DNA of 64,000 nucleotides from contig JAXLYX010000014.1 in NCBI GenBank assembly GCA_046351215.1, positions 62,001 to 126,000 on the forward strand, given 5' to 3'. The first letter of the stretch is position 1. The number at the start of each line of letters is the position of its first letter. This document shows, one piece after another, positions 50,762 through 59,610 of the stretch. The position numbers and the translations under genes were made by a program. The notes under the pieces are model-generated. The model was given only the letters and a program-made list of their open reading frames with translations, was not told the DNA's origin and ran no database searches. The stretch is from JAXLYX01 sp046351215. GTDB lineage: Bacteria; Myxococcota_A; Polyangia; Polyangiales; Houyiibacteriaceae.

Positions 50762-53700
50762 TCAAGGAGGGAGGATCCGGGTCTTGCCCGCCTCGACGTC
50801 GGCGATGCGGATCCGCTCTTCGTCGTCGACGCGGAGCGTGACGACGTAGCGGCCCGGCGCGAGCGCGACCCGCGCCGGCGCCGCTCCGAGCGCACGCGCG
50901 CCGATGGACACGGCAGGCGCGGGCCCGGCCCCTGGGGCCTCGACGACGAGGGCGCCCTGCCCGTCCGGGACGGGAACCCCGGCGCCGGTCACGGCCGGCT
51001 CCAGGCGGCCGTAGAGCGCCGGGACGTCCGGCAACGGACCGTCGACGGCGAGGGTCGCCGCCGGAGCCGCCGCCGGACCGGGGCGGGCGGCCGGGGCCTC
51101 GGTGGAGGCGGGCGACCGGGTCTCGGACGCGGTCGGGGCGCTGGCGGTACGGCTCGTCCCCCGACCGTGGCCGAGGACGTTCTTCACGACGAAGTATCCC
51201 CCGCCCGCGAGCGCCGCGAGGAGGACGCCGTAGCCCAGGTACGACATCGCGGAGCGACCGCCGGTGGCCGGGGTCGCCGCCGGCTTCGCCGCAGGGGCCT
51301 TCGCAGGCGCGGGAGCCGGCGCCGCGGGCACGGGCGCTCGGGGCAGGGGCGGAGCGACGAGCGCGGGCTCGACCGCCGGGAGGGCCGGCGGCGCAGGCAC
51401 GGGCTCGGGCTCGGTCGCCTCGGACGCCGGAGGCGGGACCGAGTCGCCCGAGACCTCGGTGACGAGCGCGGCGGCGTCCCCGATGGGCTCGGCCGCTTCG
51501 AGCGAGGCCCGCGAGGGCGCCGAAGAGGCCGCGATGACCTCTTCGGGCTTCGGAGCGTGCGCGATCTCCGCGAGCTCGGCCTCGGTCGGGAGCTTCGCGA
51601 CCTTGGAGATGGAGATCCAGTCGTCCATCGCCTCGGGCTCGACGCCTGGCACGCCCACGGGCACGGGCTCCTCGTCTTCCGCCTGGAGCGCCTCGGACGT
51701 GATCGCGAAGCCCGCGGGCTTGCTCGAGGGACGCTTCGCCTCGGCGGCCGCCGGCGGCGGCTCGGACGCGCGGCCACCCGCTCGCTTCGCCAGACACTGG
51801 GCGATCCGATCCTCGCCTTCCGGACCGACGACGGCCACGATGGCGCCGCGCCGGGCGAGGTCGACCAGCACCGATTCGAGGACCTCCGGCGCGACCTCGC
51901 CGTCGAGCAGGAGCTTCCTCGGCCCCGCGTCCGCCGAGAGGCGTTCGACGACGGAAGCCGTCGCGCCGGGCGAGACCGGGAGCAGCGAGGCGAGGACGTC
52001 CTCGTCGAGCTGGATCCGCTCGGCGCGCGAGAGCCCGGTGCCGCTGACGGCGTCGAGCAGGGCTCCGAGACGAGCCGCCGCGGTGTCGAGCGCATCGGGA
52101 CCGAGCGCGTCCGCGGTGGCGCGCACCGGCGCGTCCGTGTCGGTCACGGTGAAGCGTCCGGCGGTGACTCCGAGGAGCTGCGGCAGCGCCCGGGGACCGC
52201 GCGAGAACGAGCCATCGCTCGCGGTGCGCGTGAGGTGCACCACGCGGCCCTTGCGGATCTCGAGCTCGAAGAGGTTGTACGCGTCGCGGATGGTCACGCG
52301 CACGTCGGAGCGCACGGTGGCGACCGAGCGCAGGATCGAGAGGACACCGAGCCCCTCGACGCGCCCGCGGACCTCGCCGCCCTCGCGGAGGCGGGCCTCG
52401 AAGCGTGCGCGCGGACGGAGGACCGCCTTCACGCGCTCGAGGATCTGGTTCGCCGCATCCTCTTTGCGGAGGTACGCGCTCGCCCCGGAGCGCAGCTCGC
52501 GCATGCGCTGGAGGAAGTCCTCCTTCCACGAGAGGAGGATCACGGGGACGTCCGAGAGGAGCGGATCGCGCTGGACCTCGCGGCAGAGCGCGAGGCCGTC
52601 CATCCCCGGCATCAGGATGTCGCTGAGGATGACGTCCGGTCGCTGCTTGCGCGCGATCGCGAGCGCTTCGGCACCGTCCTGGCACTCGACGACGGTCGCA
52701 CCGGCCTCGCGCAGGAGGCCCGCGAAGAACCAGACCACCGTGGGATCGTCGTCGACGACGATCGCGCGACGCCCTGCGAGCGACACGTCGTCCCGCCCCA
52801 CACGATGGCTCGTCTCTCCGACCGCCACGAGGTTCGGGCTGCCGATGCCGCGCGAGGTGCGGAAGCGGACCTTGTCGCCGGCCCGCGAGGCCACGATCGT
52901 GCGCACGCGCGCCACGGCGGAGAGCGCCGCGGCGAGCAGCTCGGAGCCCTCCGCGAAGTCGAGCGGGAGATCCCCTCCGAGCTCCACCGAGTCGACGAGG
53001 CCGCGACGCACCTCGTCGGCGAAGCGGTCGGCGAGCTGTCGCACGGTGAGGGTACCGAGCCTCGACGTCCGGGCGCCCGGGACGAGCCCCGTGAGCTTCG
53101 CGACGCGCTCGGAGAGCGCGGTCGTATCCGCACCGAAGGGGAGGACGTCGTCCGCGCCCGCTCGGCGGAGCGCATCGACGTCGACGCCGAGCTTCGAGGG
53201 GACGACGACGATCGGGAGCAGGTCGGTCATCGCCTCGGAGCGGAAATCCGCGACGAAGGTCGAGCCGGGCCGACCGAGGATCTCGTCGCCGACGAAGACG
53301 ACGTCCGGGGCGCTGACCTTCGCCTTGAGCAGGGCGTCGTCCGCCTCGGAGCGCACGACCTCGAAGCGCTCCGCGGGGAGCTTCGGCGCGAGCCTCTCGG
53401 CGGTCGAGCCGACGAGGAGCACCGAGACGATGGTGTCGAGCGAGAGCCCGGGCTCGGAGTCGGACGCGCGCCCGGCGGGACGGGGAGCGCCGGCGGACTC
53501 CGCGGCCGTGCCGAACGCGGGCGTCGGCAGCTTGGTCCAGGGCGCGACGGGAGCCCGGGTCGAGGGGCTCTGCGGTCGCGGGGCCCCCGCCGCCGGCGTG
53601 GGCCGGGGAACCTGATACCCCGAGGTCGGCCTGGGCATGCCGCCCGGCGTCGCGCGCTCCGTCGCGTTCGGGGCCGGCGTCGGGGTCGGGGCCGAGAAGC

Positions 53701-54199
53701 CCGCGCGCGTGGCCGCCTGATCGGCCTGGGAGGAGAGCGCGCTGAGCATGAAGCCGCCCGTCGGCGACGGCGGCAAGGGGAGGCGCGATCCCGCCGAGGT
53801 CGAGCTGCCGGCCAAGGGCGCGAGGGGCCCGGTCGGCGCACCGGTGCGAGGAGGGGCCGGCGCCGTCTCCGAGATGCGGGCGAACGACGGGAGGGTCGAG
53901 GCGATGAGGGCGAGGCGATCGACCTCGGCCTGCGCGAGCCCGCGCTTCTCGTCGCGCGCCCGGTCGAGGGAGTCGATGCACTCCTTCAGCGCCTCGGCGA
54001 GCGGATCGATCCGGAAGACCTGGGCCGACGCGTAGAGGGCGTGGAGCCGCCGGCGCATCTCCTCGCGCGGGCGATCGGCGTCCGGGGTGGCTGCCAGGAG
54101 CGCGACCGCGCCCTTGAGCTCGGTCGCCTTCCGGGGGAGGCCGTCGACGAAACGGGCCCGGGCGACCCCGAGGGCGGTGTCTTCTTTCTTGGCCGTCAT
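50762..54199 (-). CDS. membrane-tethered response regulator with DUF4388 (PATAN-like) domain
   Basis: 1,145 residues. In order: helical N-terminus (1-110); Pro/Ala linker; degenerate receiver-like domain (about 258-370, no phospho-Asp); helical region (380-470); a full receiver domain (478-592) with D483-D485 acidic patch, phospho-acceptor D527 in L-S-D-I-L-M-P-G-M-D-G, S557 and K579; DUF4388-like domain (about 608-690); helices to 810; acidic/Pro-Ala linker; one membrane segment (985-1007); and a C-terminal 100 residues with a PEGA-like end (A-P-G-R-Y-V-V-T-L-R-V-D). DUF4388 modules are common in myxobacterial and deltaproteobacterial response regulators, where PATAN-type domains are thought to mediate protein contacts. 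The membrane segment with a cytoplasmic receiver is unusual. ATG 54199; divergent from obgE (102 nt). Confidence 0.85.
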   Translation of the reverse strand: MTAKKEDTALGVARARFVDGLPRKATELKGAVALLAATPDADRPREEMRRRLHALYASAQVFRIDPLAEALKECIDSLDRARDEKRGLAQAEVDRLALIASTLPSFARISETAPAPPRTGAPTGPLAPLAGSSTSAGSRLPLPPSPTGGFMLSALSSQADQAATRAGFSAPTPTPAPNATERATPGGMPRPTSGYQVPRPTPAAGAPRPQSPSTRAPVAPWTKLPTPAFGTAAESAGAPRPAGRASDSEPGLSLDTIVSVLLVGSTAERLAPKLPAERFEVVRSEADDALLKAKVSAPDVVFVGDEILGRPGSTFVADFRSEAMTDLLPIVVVPSKLGVDVDALRRAGADDVLPFGADTTALSERVAKLTGLVPGARTSRLGTLTVRQLADRFADEVRRGLVDSVELGGDLPLDFAEGSELLAAALSAVARVRTIVASRAGDKVRFRTSRGIGSPNLVAVGETSHRVGRDDVSLAGRRAIVVDDDPTVVWFFAGLLREAGATVVECQDGAEALAIARKQRPDVILSDILMPGMDGLALCREVQRDPLLSDVPVILLSWKEDFLQRMRELRSGASAYLRKEDAANQILERVKAVLRPRARFEARLREGGEVRGRVEGLGVLSILRSVATVRSDVRVTIRDAYNLFELEIRKGRVVHLTRTASDGSFSRGPRALPQLLGVTAGRFTVTDTDAPVRATADALGPDALDTAAARLGALLDAVSGTGLSRAERIQLDEDVLASLLPVSPGATASVVERLSADAGPRKLLLDGEVAPEVLESVLVDLARRGAIVAVVGPEGEDRIAQCLAKRAGGRASEPPPAAAEAKRPSSKPAGFAITSEALQAEDEEPVPVGVPGVEPEAMDDWISISKVAKLPTEAELAEIAHAPKPEEVIAASSAPSRASLEAAEPIGDAAALVTEVSGDSVPPPASEATEPEPVPAPPALPAVEPALVAPPLPRAPVPAAPAPAPAKAPAAKPAATPATGGRSAMSYLGYGVLLAALAGGGYFVVKNVLGHGRGTSRTASAPTASETRSPASTEAPAARPGPAAAPAATLAVDGPLPDVPALYGRLEPAVTGAGVPVPDGQGALVVEAPGAGPAPAVSIGARALGAAPARVALAPGRYVVTLRVDDEERIRIADVEAGKTRILPP

Positions 54200-54301
54200 C
54201 GCGAAGAGGTACGTAGCACGACCGGGGCTCGACCCGAAGGGGAGAGCGCAGGGAGAGGCCGCCCGTTTGCCCTCGGGGCCGCGAGAGCGTAGGACCGGGC
54301 C

Positions 54302-55390
54302 GTGCAGTTCGTCGATCACGTCCGAATCGAGGTCTTCGCCGGCCACGGAGGCAATGGCTGCGTCGCCTTCCGTCGGGAGAAGCACAAGCCCCTCGGAGGT
54401 CCTTCGGGCGGCGACGGCGGCGACGGCGGCGACGTCGTGCTCGAAGCCCAGGAGCGACTGTCCACGCTGCTCGACCTGCGCTACCGCCGCGAGCTCCGCG
54501 CGGAGAACGGCGAGCACGGCCGGGGCAAGGACTGCTACGGCAAGGCCGGCCGGGGCATCACCGTGCCGGTCCCGGTCGGCACCCAGGTCTTCGACCAGGA
54601 AACGGGCGAGCTGATCGTCGATCTCGACGTGAACGGCAAGTCGTTCGTGGTCGCCCACGGCGGTCGGGGCGGCCGGGGCAACATGCACTTCGCGACGCCC
54701 TTCGATCGCGCGCCACGTCGCGCGGAGCCCGGGACGCCCGGCGAGCAACGCGTGCTGCGCCTCGAGCTCAAGCTGCTGGCGGACGTCGGGGTCGTCGGCT
54801 TCCCGAACGTCGGCAAGAGCACGTTCATCTCCTCCGTCTCCGCCGCCCGGCCGAAGATCGCGGACTACCCGTTCACGACCCTCGTGCCGAACCTCGGCGT
54901 GGCCTCGCTCGGCATCGACCGCAGCTTCGTGATCGCCGACATCCCGGGCATCATCGAGGGCGCCGCGGAGGGCGCCGGCCTCGGCCTGCGCTTCCTCCGT
55001 CACGTCGAGCGTTGCCGCGTGCTGCTCCACGTGATCGCGATCGACGCCGATCCCGCACGCGATCCGGTCGCCGACTACCACACGCTCATGCGCGAGCTCG
55101 AGAAGTTCGACGCCGAGCTCGCCCGGCGACCGATGGTCGTCGCGATGGGCAAGATGGACCTCCCCGAGTCGCGCGAGGCCTTGCCGCGCGTGCAGCAGGA
55201 GCTCGGCGCGCTCGGCGTCGAGGTGCTCCCGATGAGCGCCGCGACCCACGAAGGCACGCACGACGTGTTGATCGCGCTCGAGCGCGTGATCCTCTCGGCG
55301 CCGCGGCCCGAGCCCCGCAGGCGCGCCGCGCCGACGCACGACGACGACGTGGAGCTCGACGACGAGGACGACACGGACGACGAAGGCTAG
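54302..55390 (+). CDS. obgE: GTPase Obg
   Basis: 362 residues. Glycine-rich Obg domain (residues 1-155; K-P-x-G-G-P-S-G-G-D-G-G-D-G-G-D-V) then the G domain: G1 G-F-P-N-V-G-K-S-T, switch I D-Y-P-F-T-T-L-V-P-N, G3 D-I-P-G-I-I-E-G-A, G4 M-G-K-M-D, followed by a short acidic tail D-D-D-x-E-L-D-D-E-D-D-T-D-D. An OCT domain is absent, as in many proteobacteria. Involved in late 50S assembly and stress. GTG 54302. 3' CTAG overlap with the convergent queG. Confidence 0.96.
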   Translation: MQFVDHVRIEVFAGHGGNGCVAFRREKHKPLGGPSGGDGGDGGDVVLEAQERLSTLLDLRYRRELRAENGEHGRGKDCYGKAGRGITVPVPVGTQVFDQETGELIVDLDVNGKSFVVAHGGRGGRGNMHFATPFDRAPRRAEPGTPGEQRVLRLELKLLADVGVVGFPNVGKSTFISSVSAARPKIADYPFTTLVPNLGVASLGIDRSFVIADIPGIIEGAAEGAGLGLRFLRHVERCRVLLHVIAIDADPARDPVADYHTLMRELEKFDAELARRPMVVAMGKMDLPESREALPRVQQELGALGVEVLPMSAATHEGTHDVLIALERVILSAPRPEPRRRAAPTHDDDVELDDEDDTDDEG

Positions 55391-56463
55391 GGCTCGTCGT
55401 CCCCGCGTGCGTCGATGCGCGCGAGGGCCCACGCGGCCGCGTCGCGGACGGCCGCGTCGGGATCGCGGGCCTCGAGCTCGCGGAGCACCGGCAGGTGTCG
55501 CTTCCCTCCCCTGTTTCCGAGGACCACGGCGAGGTTCCGTGCGAGGCCGACCCGGCCGGCGCGCTTCAACGGCGAGCCCTCGGTGAACGCCCGGAAGGCC
55601 TCTTCGTCCATGCGCAGCACCGCTTCGGCGTCGACGCCGCGCAGACGCTCCTGCTCGGCGAAGGGGCCGACGTCGAGGCCGGCGGAGCCGCGCGTGCGAT
55701 TGTAGGGACAGACGTCCTGACAGGCGTCGCAGCCGAAGGCCCAGTCCTCGAGGCCGGGACGCAGGGCCTCGTCGATCGGCCCCTCGTGCTCGATCGTGAG
55801 GTACGAGATGCAGCGACGCGCGTCGAGCTCGCGCGGCCCCACGAAGGCGCGCGTCGGACACGCCTCGAGGCATCGGACGCAGCTCCCGCACCGATCGTCC
55901 ATGGGCTCGTCGGGCGACAGCTCGGCCGCCGTCACGAGACAGGCGAGGAAGACGTGGGAGCCGAGCCCCGGGACGATCAGGCAGCAGTTCTTCCCGACGA
56001 AGCCCACGCCCGCCCGGCGAGCCCAGGCCCGCTCGAGCACCGGCTTCGTGTCGACCGCGACGCGCGTCCGATGGCCGGCGGCTTCGAGCCACGCGGCGAG
56101 CTTGCGGGCCCGCTTCGTGAGCACGTTGTGGTAGTCGCGGCCCCTCGCGTAGCGCGCGAACCGCGCCGGCGCGAGCGTGGGCGCGGCATCGTCGCGTCCC
56201 GCGTAGGGGGCCGCGAGGACGACCACCGTGAGCGCGCTCTCGAGCATGCCCGGATGCGAAGGATCGACGCGGACCTCCACGTTCTCGGCGAGCCATCCCA
56301 TCGTGCCGTGACGCCCCTCCGCGAGGAAACGCGCGAGCGCATCGGCCTCGGGGCCGAGCCGCTCCGCCCGCGCGAACCCGACACGCGCGAAGCCGAGCTC
56401 CGAGGCGAGCGCGCGGAGCGCATCCCCGAGGACGTCCTTCCCGGTACCGTGAGGCCGCGTCAC
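55387..56463 (-). CDS. queG: epoxyqueuosine reductase
   Basis: 358 residues. QueG reduces epoxyqueuosine to queuosine in tRNA with cobalamin and two [4Fe-4S] clusters. Visible: catalytic Asp in V-A-V-D-T-K-P-V-L-E-R, K-N-C-C-L-I-V-P-G-L-G-S, and the ferredoxin pair C-G-S-C-V-R-C-L-E-A-C-P and C-D-A-C-Q-D-V-C-P-Y-N. A HEAT-like C-terminus follows. GTG 56463 overlaps the stop of the TonB-like gene (GTGA), so translation is coupled. Confidence 0.95.
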   Translation of the reverse strand: MTRPHGTGKDVLGDALRALASELGFARVGFARAERLGPEADALARFLAEGRHGTMGWLAENVEVRVDPSHPGMLESALTVVVLAAPYAGRDDAAPTLAPARFARYARGRDYHNVLTKRARKLAAWLEAAGHRTRVAVDTKPVLERAWARRAGVGFVGKNCCLIVPGLGSHVFLACLVTAAELSPDEPMDDRCGSCVRCLEACPTRAFVGPRELDARRCISYLTIEHEGPIDEALRPGLEDWAFGCDACQDVCPYNRTRGSAGLDVGPFAEQERLRGVDAEAVLRMDEEAFRAFTEGSPLKRAGRVGLARNLAVVLGNRGGKRHLPVLRELEARDPDAAVRDAAAWALARIDARGDDEP

Positions 56464-58199
56464 GGCGTCGGATCGGCGGCGACGTCGGGCGAAGCGGTCG
56501 CGCCGACGGCGACGGGCGCGTCGCTCGGGAGGCGCGTCGGATCCGGACGGGCCGCCCGCGTCGTCGAGGCGTCGGGCGGCCGCGGGAGCATGTAGATCTG
56601 GGCCTGCGAGTGGTGGCAGGCCTGCTCGTTCCGGTAGAACGACCAGTGCATGTACACGCGCCCGTCACCGCTGCGGATGACCTGCGGCGGGACGGGATAG
56701 GGCTGCGAGTTCATCACGGCCGAGTAGGCGCCGTGGTCGAAGACGATGTTGCCGCTCGTGCGCACGACGCCGACCCGGAACACGGTGCCGTCGGGGTCGA
56801 GGACGATCTCGAGGACGGTGTGGAGGTCCTGGTTCGTCGCAGGCCCGGTGTAGTTGCCGAGGCTCGGCAGGAAGCGCTCGGCGAAGTCGCGGTGGATGCG
56901 GTTGTGCACCAGCACGAGGAACGAGGCGCCCGGAGCGGCCGCGGCGTTCAGCGCGGTCTGGTTGCCCGGTCGCACGCTCGGCACGAAGTTCTCGATCGCC
57001 GCGCGGAACTCCTGCCAGCGCTCCGCACGCGAGAGGCCGGCCCGGCCGGAGCGTCGCTCCGCGAACCGCGCGTCGCGATCCTCGCGGAGCGTCTCTTCGC
57101 CCATCACCTGCTCGAACTGCGAGAAGCCCATGCGCAGGTTCGGACCGGTGCGCCCGGTCCCGGACTCGCTGCCACGGCGCACGACGGCGACGCGCTCGCC
57201 GTCGCCCGAGGAACGCGAAGGCCGCTCGCGCACCGACTCGCCGTCCGAGCCACGGGCCGAGGGGCGGGGACGCGTCACGGTGAACGTGCCGGAGCCGTCC
57301 GTGACGGTGATCGTCTCCGTCGGCCGCGTCGGCGCCGCACGGGACGGCGACCGCATCGCGTGCGGGTCGGTACGCGGTGTGCCGGCGGCGACGGCGGCGC
57401 CGGACTCCGCCCCGTTGGCCTGGCCCTGACGCGTCTCGTTCGGCAGGCGGGAAGCGGCCGGAGTCGCATCGGTCGGTCGACGCGGAGGCCGACGCTCGAT
57501 CTCTTCGGGCGTCGGAGGACGCGCGTCGCTGCCGCGCACGTCGCGGAGATCGGCGATGCGGTCTTCCGCCGAGTCGCCCTCCTCGTTCGTCGGCGTCGTC
57601 GGCGTCGACTCCTGCGCTCCGTGCTGCGGATCGGCCTGATCGACCTGGTGATTCGTGATGCTCGCGACCGTCTCCTCGGCGACGGTGTTGTTCTCGTCGG
57701 CGACGAAGCGCGCGTCCGGGGGCGGAGGCTCGTCCGGATTCTGGGACTGCTGCATCACCGCCATCCGATTCGGCGGCGTCACGGGCTGGGGCTGCACCTC
57801 CGGCGCGGGGGGCGGCGGCGGAGGTGGAGGCGGGGGCGGCGTGAGCGCGATCGCGGGAGGCGGCGTCTCCGGCTCCGGGGGCAGCACGACCGGAGGCGTC
57901 GGCGGGGGTGTCGGCCGTTCCCTGCGCTCGACGCGCCGGCGCTCACGCTCGCGCTCGCGCTCCGTCTCCGGGTCCTCGGGCTCGTCCGGCTTCGTCACGT
58001 CGGGCGTGGGCCGGAGCGGCTCGACCTCGAAGAACGACGTCTGCACGGCAGCCTGGCGCGCGCGCAGCGCGGCCAATCGCCGGGTCTCGAAGAGGTCACG
58101 AAGGCTGCCGAGCTCGCCGTAGACGCAGAGATGGGCGATCAGCGAGGCGAAGAGCGCCCCGACCGCGATTGCCACTGCGTGCTGTCCGTGCCGTCGCAA
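56460..58199 (-). CDS. TonB-like proline-rich envelope protein
   Basis: 579 residues. One membrane helix at 8-28, then a very long Pro/Glu/Arg-rich region (R-E-R-E-R-E-R; eleven prolines in a row near residue 125), and a C-terminal TonB-like domain at about 455-545 (I-V-L-D-P-D-G-T-V-F-R-V-G-V-V-R-T-S-G). Energises an outer-membrane transporter or motility complex if functional; myxobacterial AgmX/TonB relatives share this layout. Start TTG 58199; a GTG 8 codons later (58175) still leaves the membrane helix. Coupled to queG by a GTGA overlap. Confidence 0.8.
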   Translation of the reverse strand: MRRHGQHAVAIAVGALFASLIAHLCVYGELGSLRDLFETRRLAALRARQAAVQTSFFEVEPLRPTPDVTKPDEPEDPETERERERERRRVERRERPTPPPTPPVVLPPEPETPPPAIALTPPPPPPPPPPPAPEVQPQPVTPPNRMAVMQQSQNPDEPPPPDARFVADENNTVAEETVASITNHQVDQADPQHGAQESTPTTPTNEEGDSAEDRIADLRDVRGSDARPPTPEEIERRPPRRPTDATPAASRLPNETRQGQANGAESGAAVAAGTPRTDPHAMRSPSRAAPTRPTETITVTDGSGTFTVTRPRPSARGSDGESVRERPSRSSGDGERVAVVRRGSESGTGRTGPNLRMGFSQFEQVMGEETLREDRDARFAERRSGRAGLSRAERWQEFRAAIENFVPSVRPGNQTALNAAAAPGASFLVLVHNRIHRDFAERFLPSLGNYTGPATNQDLHTVLEIVLDPDGTVFRVGVVRTSGNIVFDHGAYSAVMNSQPYPVPPQVIRSGDGRVYMHWSFYRNEQACHHSQAQIYMLPRPPDASTTRAARPDPTRLPSDAPVAVGATASPDVAADPTP

Positions 58200-58293
58200 G
58201 AGCCCTGCGTAGCCCCCGATCTGGCCGCGACGAGCCGCGACGCGCCGGGGATTCCCTGAAGCAAGCCTGACACCCGCCTACCTCGACCGCAAT

Positions 58294-58317
58294 CCTCCGA
58301 CGGGGCTCCGACGGAGG
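58294..58317. promoter_or_regulatory. hairpin-forming inverted repeat in a divergent gap
   Basis: CCTCCG (58294-58299), A, CGG, GGCT, CCG, A, CGGAGG (58312-58317): nine base pairs with one A/A mismatch. It lies in the 270-nt gap between the TonB-like gene (start 58199) and the UDPGP gene (start 58470). The remainder of the gap holds TACGAT at 58411-58416 (possible -10 of the plus-strand gene) and no coding sequence that I can support. Confidence 0.35.
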
Positions 58318-58469
58318 CGTAAGGATCGACGTCGGCTCGCATGGCGGGGCAAGGCCGGTGACGTCGTGGCATCGCATGCGAGGGACGGTGGATCCGTGTC
58401 GGACATACGCTACGATGCCGCACATCGCGCGAACCCCTGCCTCGGGCGGGAGGGAAGACGACGGAGCGA

Positions 58470-59585
58470 ATGGCGGCCCTCGAACTCGACTCACACACGA
58501 ACAAGCTCCTCGAAGCCTACGGTTTCGATCGACGCACGTTCGAGCGACTCCGCGACGCACTGATGAAGGGGGAGGCTCGCGAGGACGACAACCGCCTCCA
58601 CGGACACGTCGAGCCGCCGCGCCCCGAGGAGGTCGTGCCGCTTCCGAAGCTCGGCTCGCCCGCGCGTCGCGAGCTCGCCGAGATCGGGAACGCGGCGATC
58701 GAGCGCGGCGAGGTCGGCTGCGTGGTGCTCGCCGGTGGAATGGCGACGCGCTTCGGTGGCTGCGTGAAGGGCGACGTCCCTGCGGTGCAGGGCCATACCT
58801 TCCTCGAGCTGAAGCTCCGCGACGCGGCGGCGGCCGCACGTCATGCGGACGGCCGCGTGCCGGTCTACCTCATGACCAGCTTCGCGACGCACTTCACGCT
58901 GGTGACGCGCGCACGCACCCTGAGCCTCGGCGTGGCGATCGAGGCCTTCCCCCAGCACGTCTCGGTCCGTCTGACGCCCGAGGGCGACGTGTTCCGGGAG
59001 GCCGACGGCTCGCCTTCGCTCTACGCGCCGGGGCACGGCGACCTCACGTTCGCCCTGCGCGAGTCGGGCACGCTCCGGCGCTTCCGCGAGGGCGGCGGGC
59101 GCATGCTCTTCATGACGAACGTGGACAACCTCACGGCCACGCTCGATCCCGCGATCATCGGCGCCCACGTCGCCAACAAGAAGCCGCTGACCGTCGAGGT
59201 CGCGCCGAAGCTCCCGGGCGACCGTGGCGGCGCACCGGCATCCGTCGACGGGGTCCTTCAGATCGTCGAGTCGTTCCGGTTCCCGAAGGACTTCGATCAG
59301 GATCGCATCCCGGTCTTCAACACGAACACCATGGTGCTCGACGCCGAGGCGATCGATCGCGACTTCCCGCTGACGTGGTTCGCCGTGCGCAAGACGGTCG
59401 ACGGACGCACGGCCATCCAGTTCGAGCGGCTCGTCGGCGAGCTCACCGCCTTCCTGCCGACGACCTTCCTCGGAGTGGAGCGCGACGGCCTCGACGCGCG
59501 CTTCCAGCCGGCGAAGGATCCGGAAGAGCTGGCCCAGCGCGCTCCGATGATCGAGGCCGTGCTCTCGTCGCGCGGCATCCTCTAG
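58470..59585 (+). CDS. UDPGP-family nucleotidyltransferase (UTP--glucose-1-P / UDP-GlcNAc pyrophosphorylase type)
   Basis: 371 residues. UTP-binding signature L87-A-G-G-M-A-T-R-F-G-G-C-V-K100; further family marks are V-P-V-Y-L-M-T-S-F-A-T, H-G-D-L, F-M-T-N-V-D-N-L and I-P-V-F-N-T-N-T-M. These fix the UDPGP fold; which sugar is used cannot be read, as the family splits between UDP-glucose and UDP-N-acetylhexosamine synthesis. ATG 58470 with GGAG 4 nt upstream. Convergent with the CBM9-like gene. Confidence 0.88.
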   Translation: MAALELDSHTNKLLEAYGFDRRTFERLRDALMKGEAREDDNRLHGHVEPPRPEEVVPLPKLGSPARRELAEIGNAAIERGEVGCVVLAGGMATRFGGCVKGDVPAVQGHTFLELKLRDAAAAARHADGRVPVYLMTSFATHFTLVTRARTLSLGVAIEAFPQHVSVRLTPEGDVFREADGSPSLYAPGHGDLTFALRESGTLRRFREGGGRMLFMTNVDNLTATLDPAIIGAHVANKKPLTVEVAPKLPGDRGGAPASVDGVLQIVESFRFPKDFDQDRIPVFNTNTMVLDAEAIDRDFPLTWFAVRKTVDGRTAIQFERLVGELTAFLPTTFLGVERDGLDARFQPAKDPEELAQRAPMIEAVLSSRGIL

Positions 59586-59610
59586 AACGGGCTCGGACTC
59601 GGCGCGGTCC

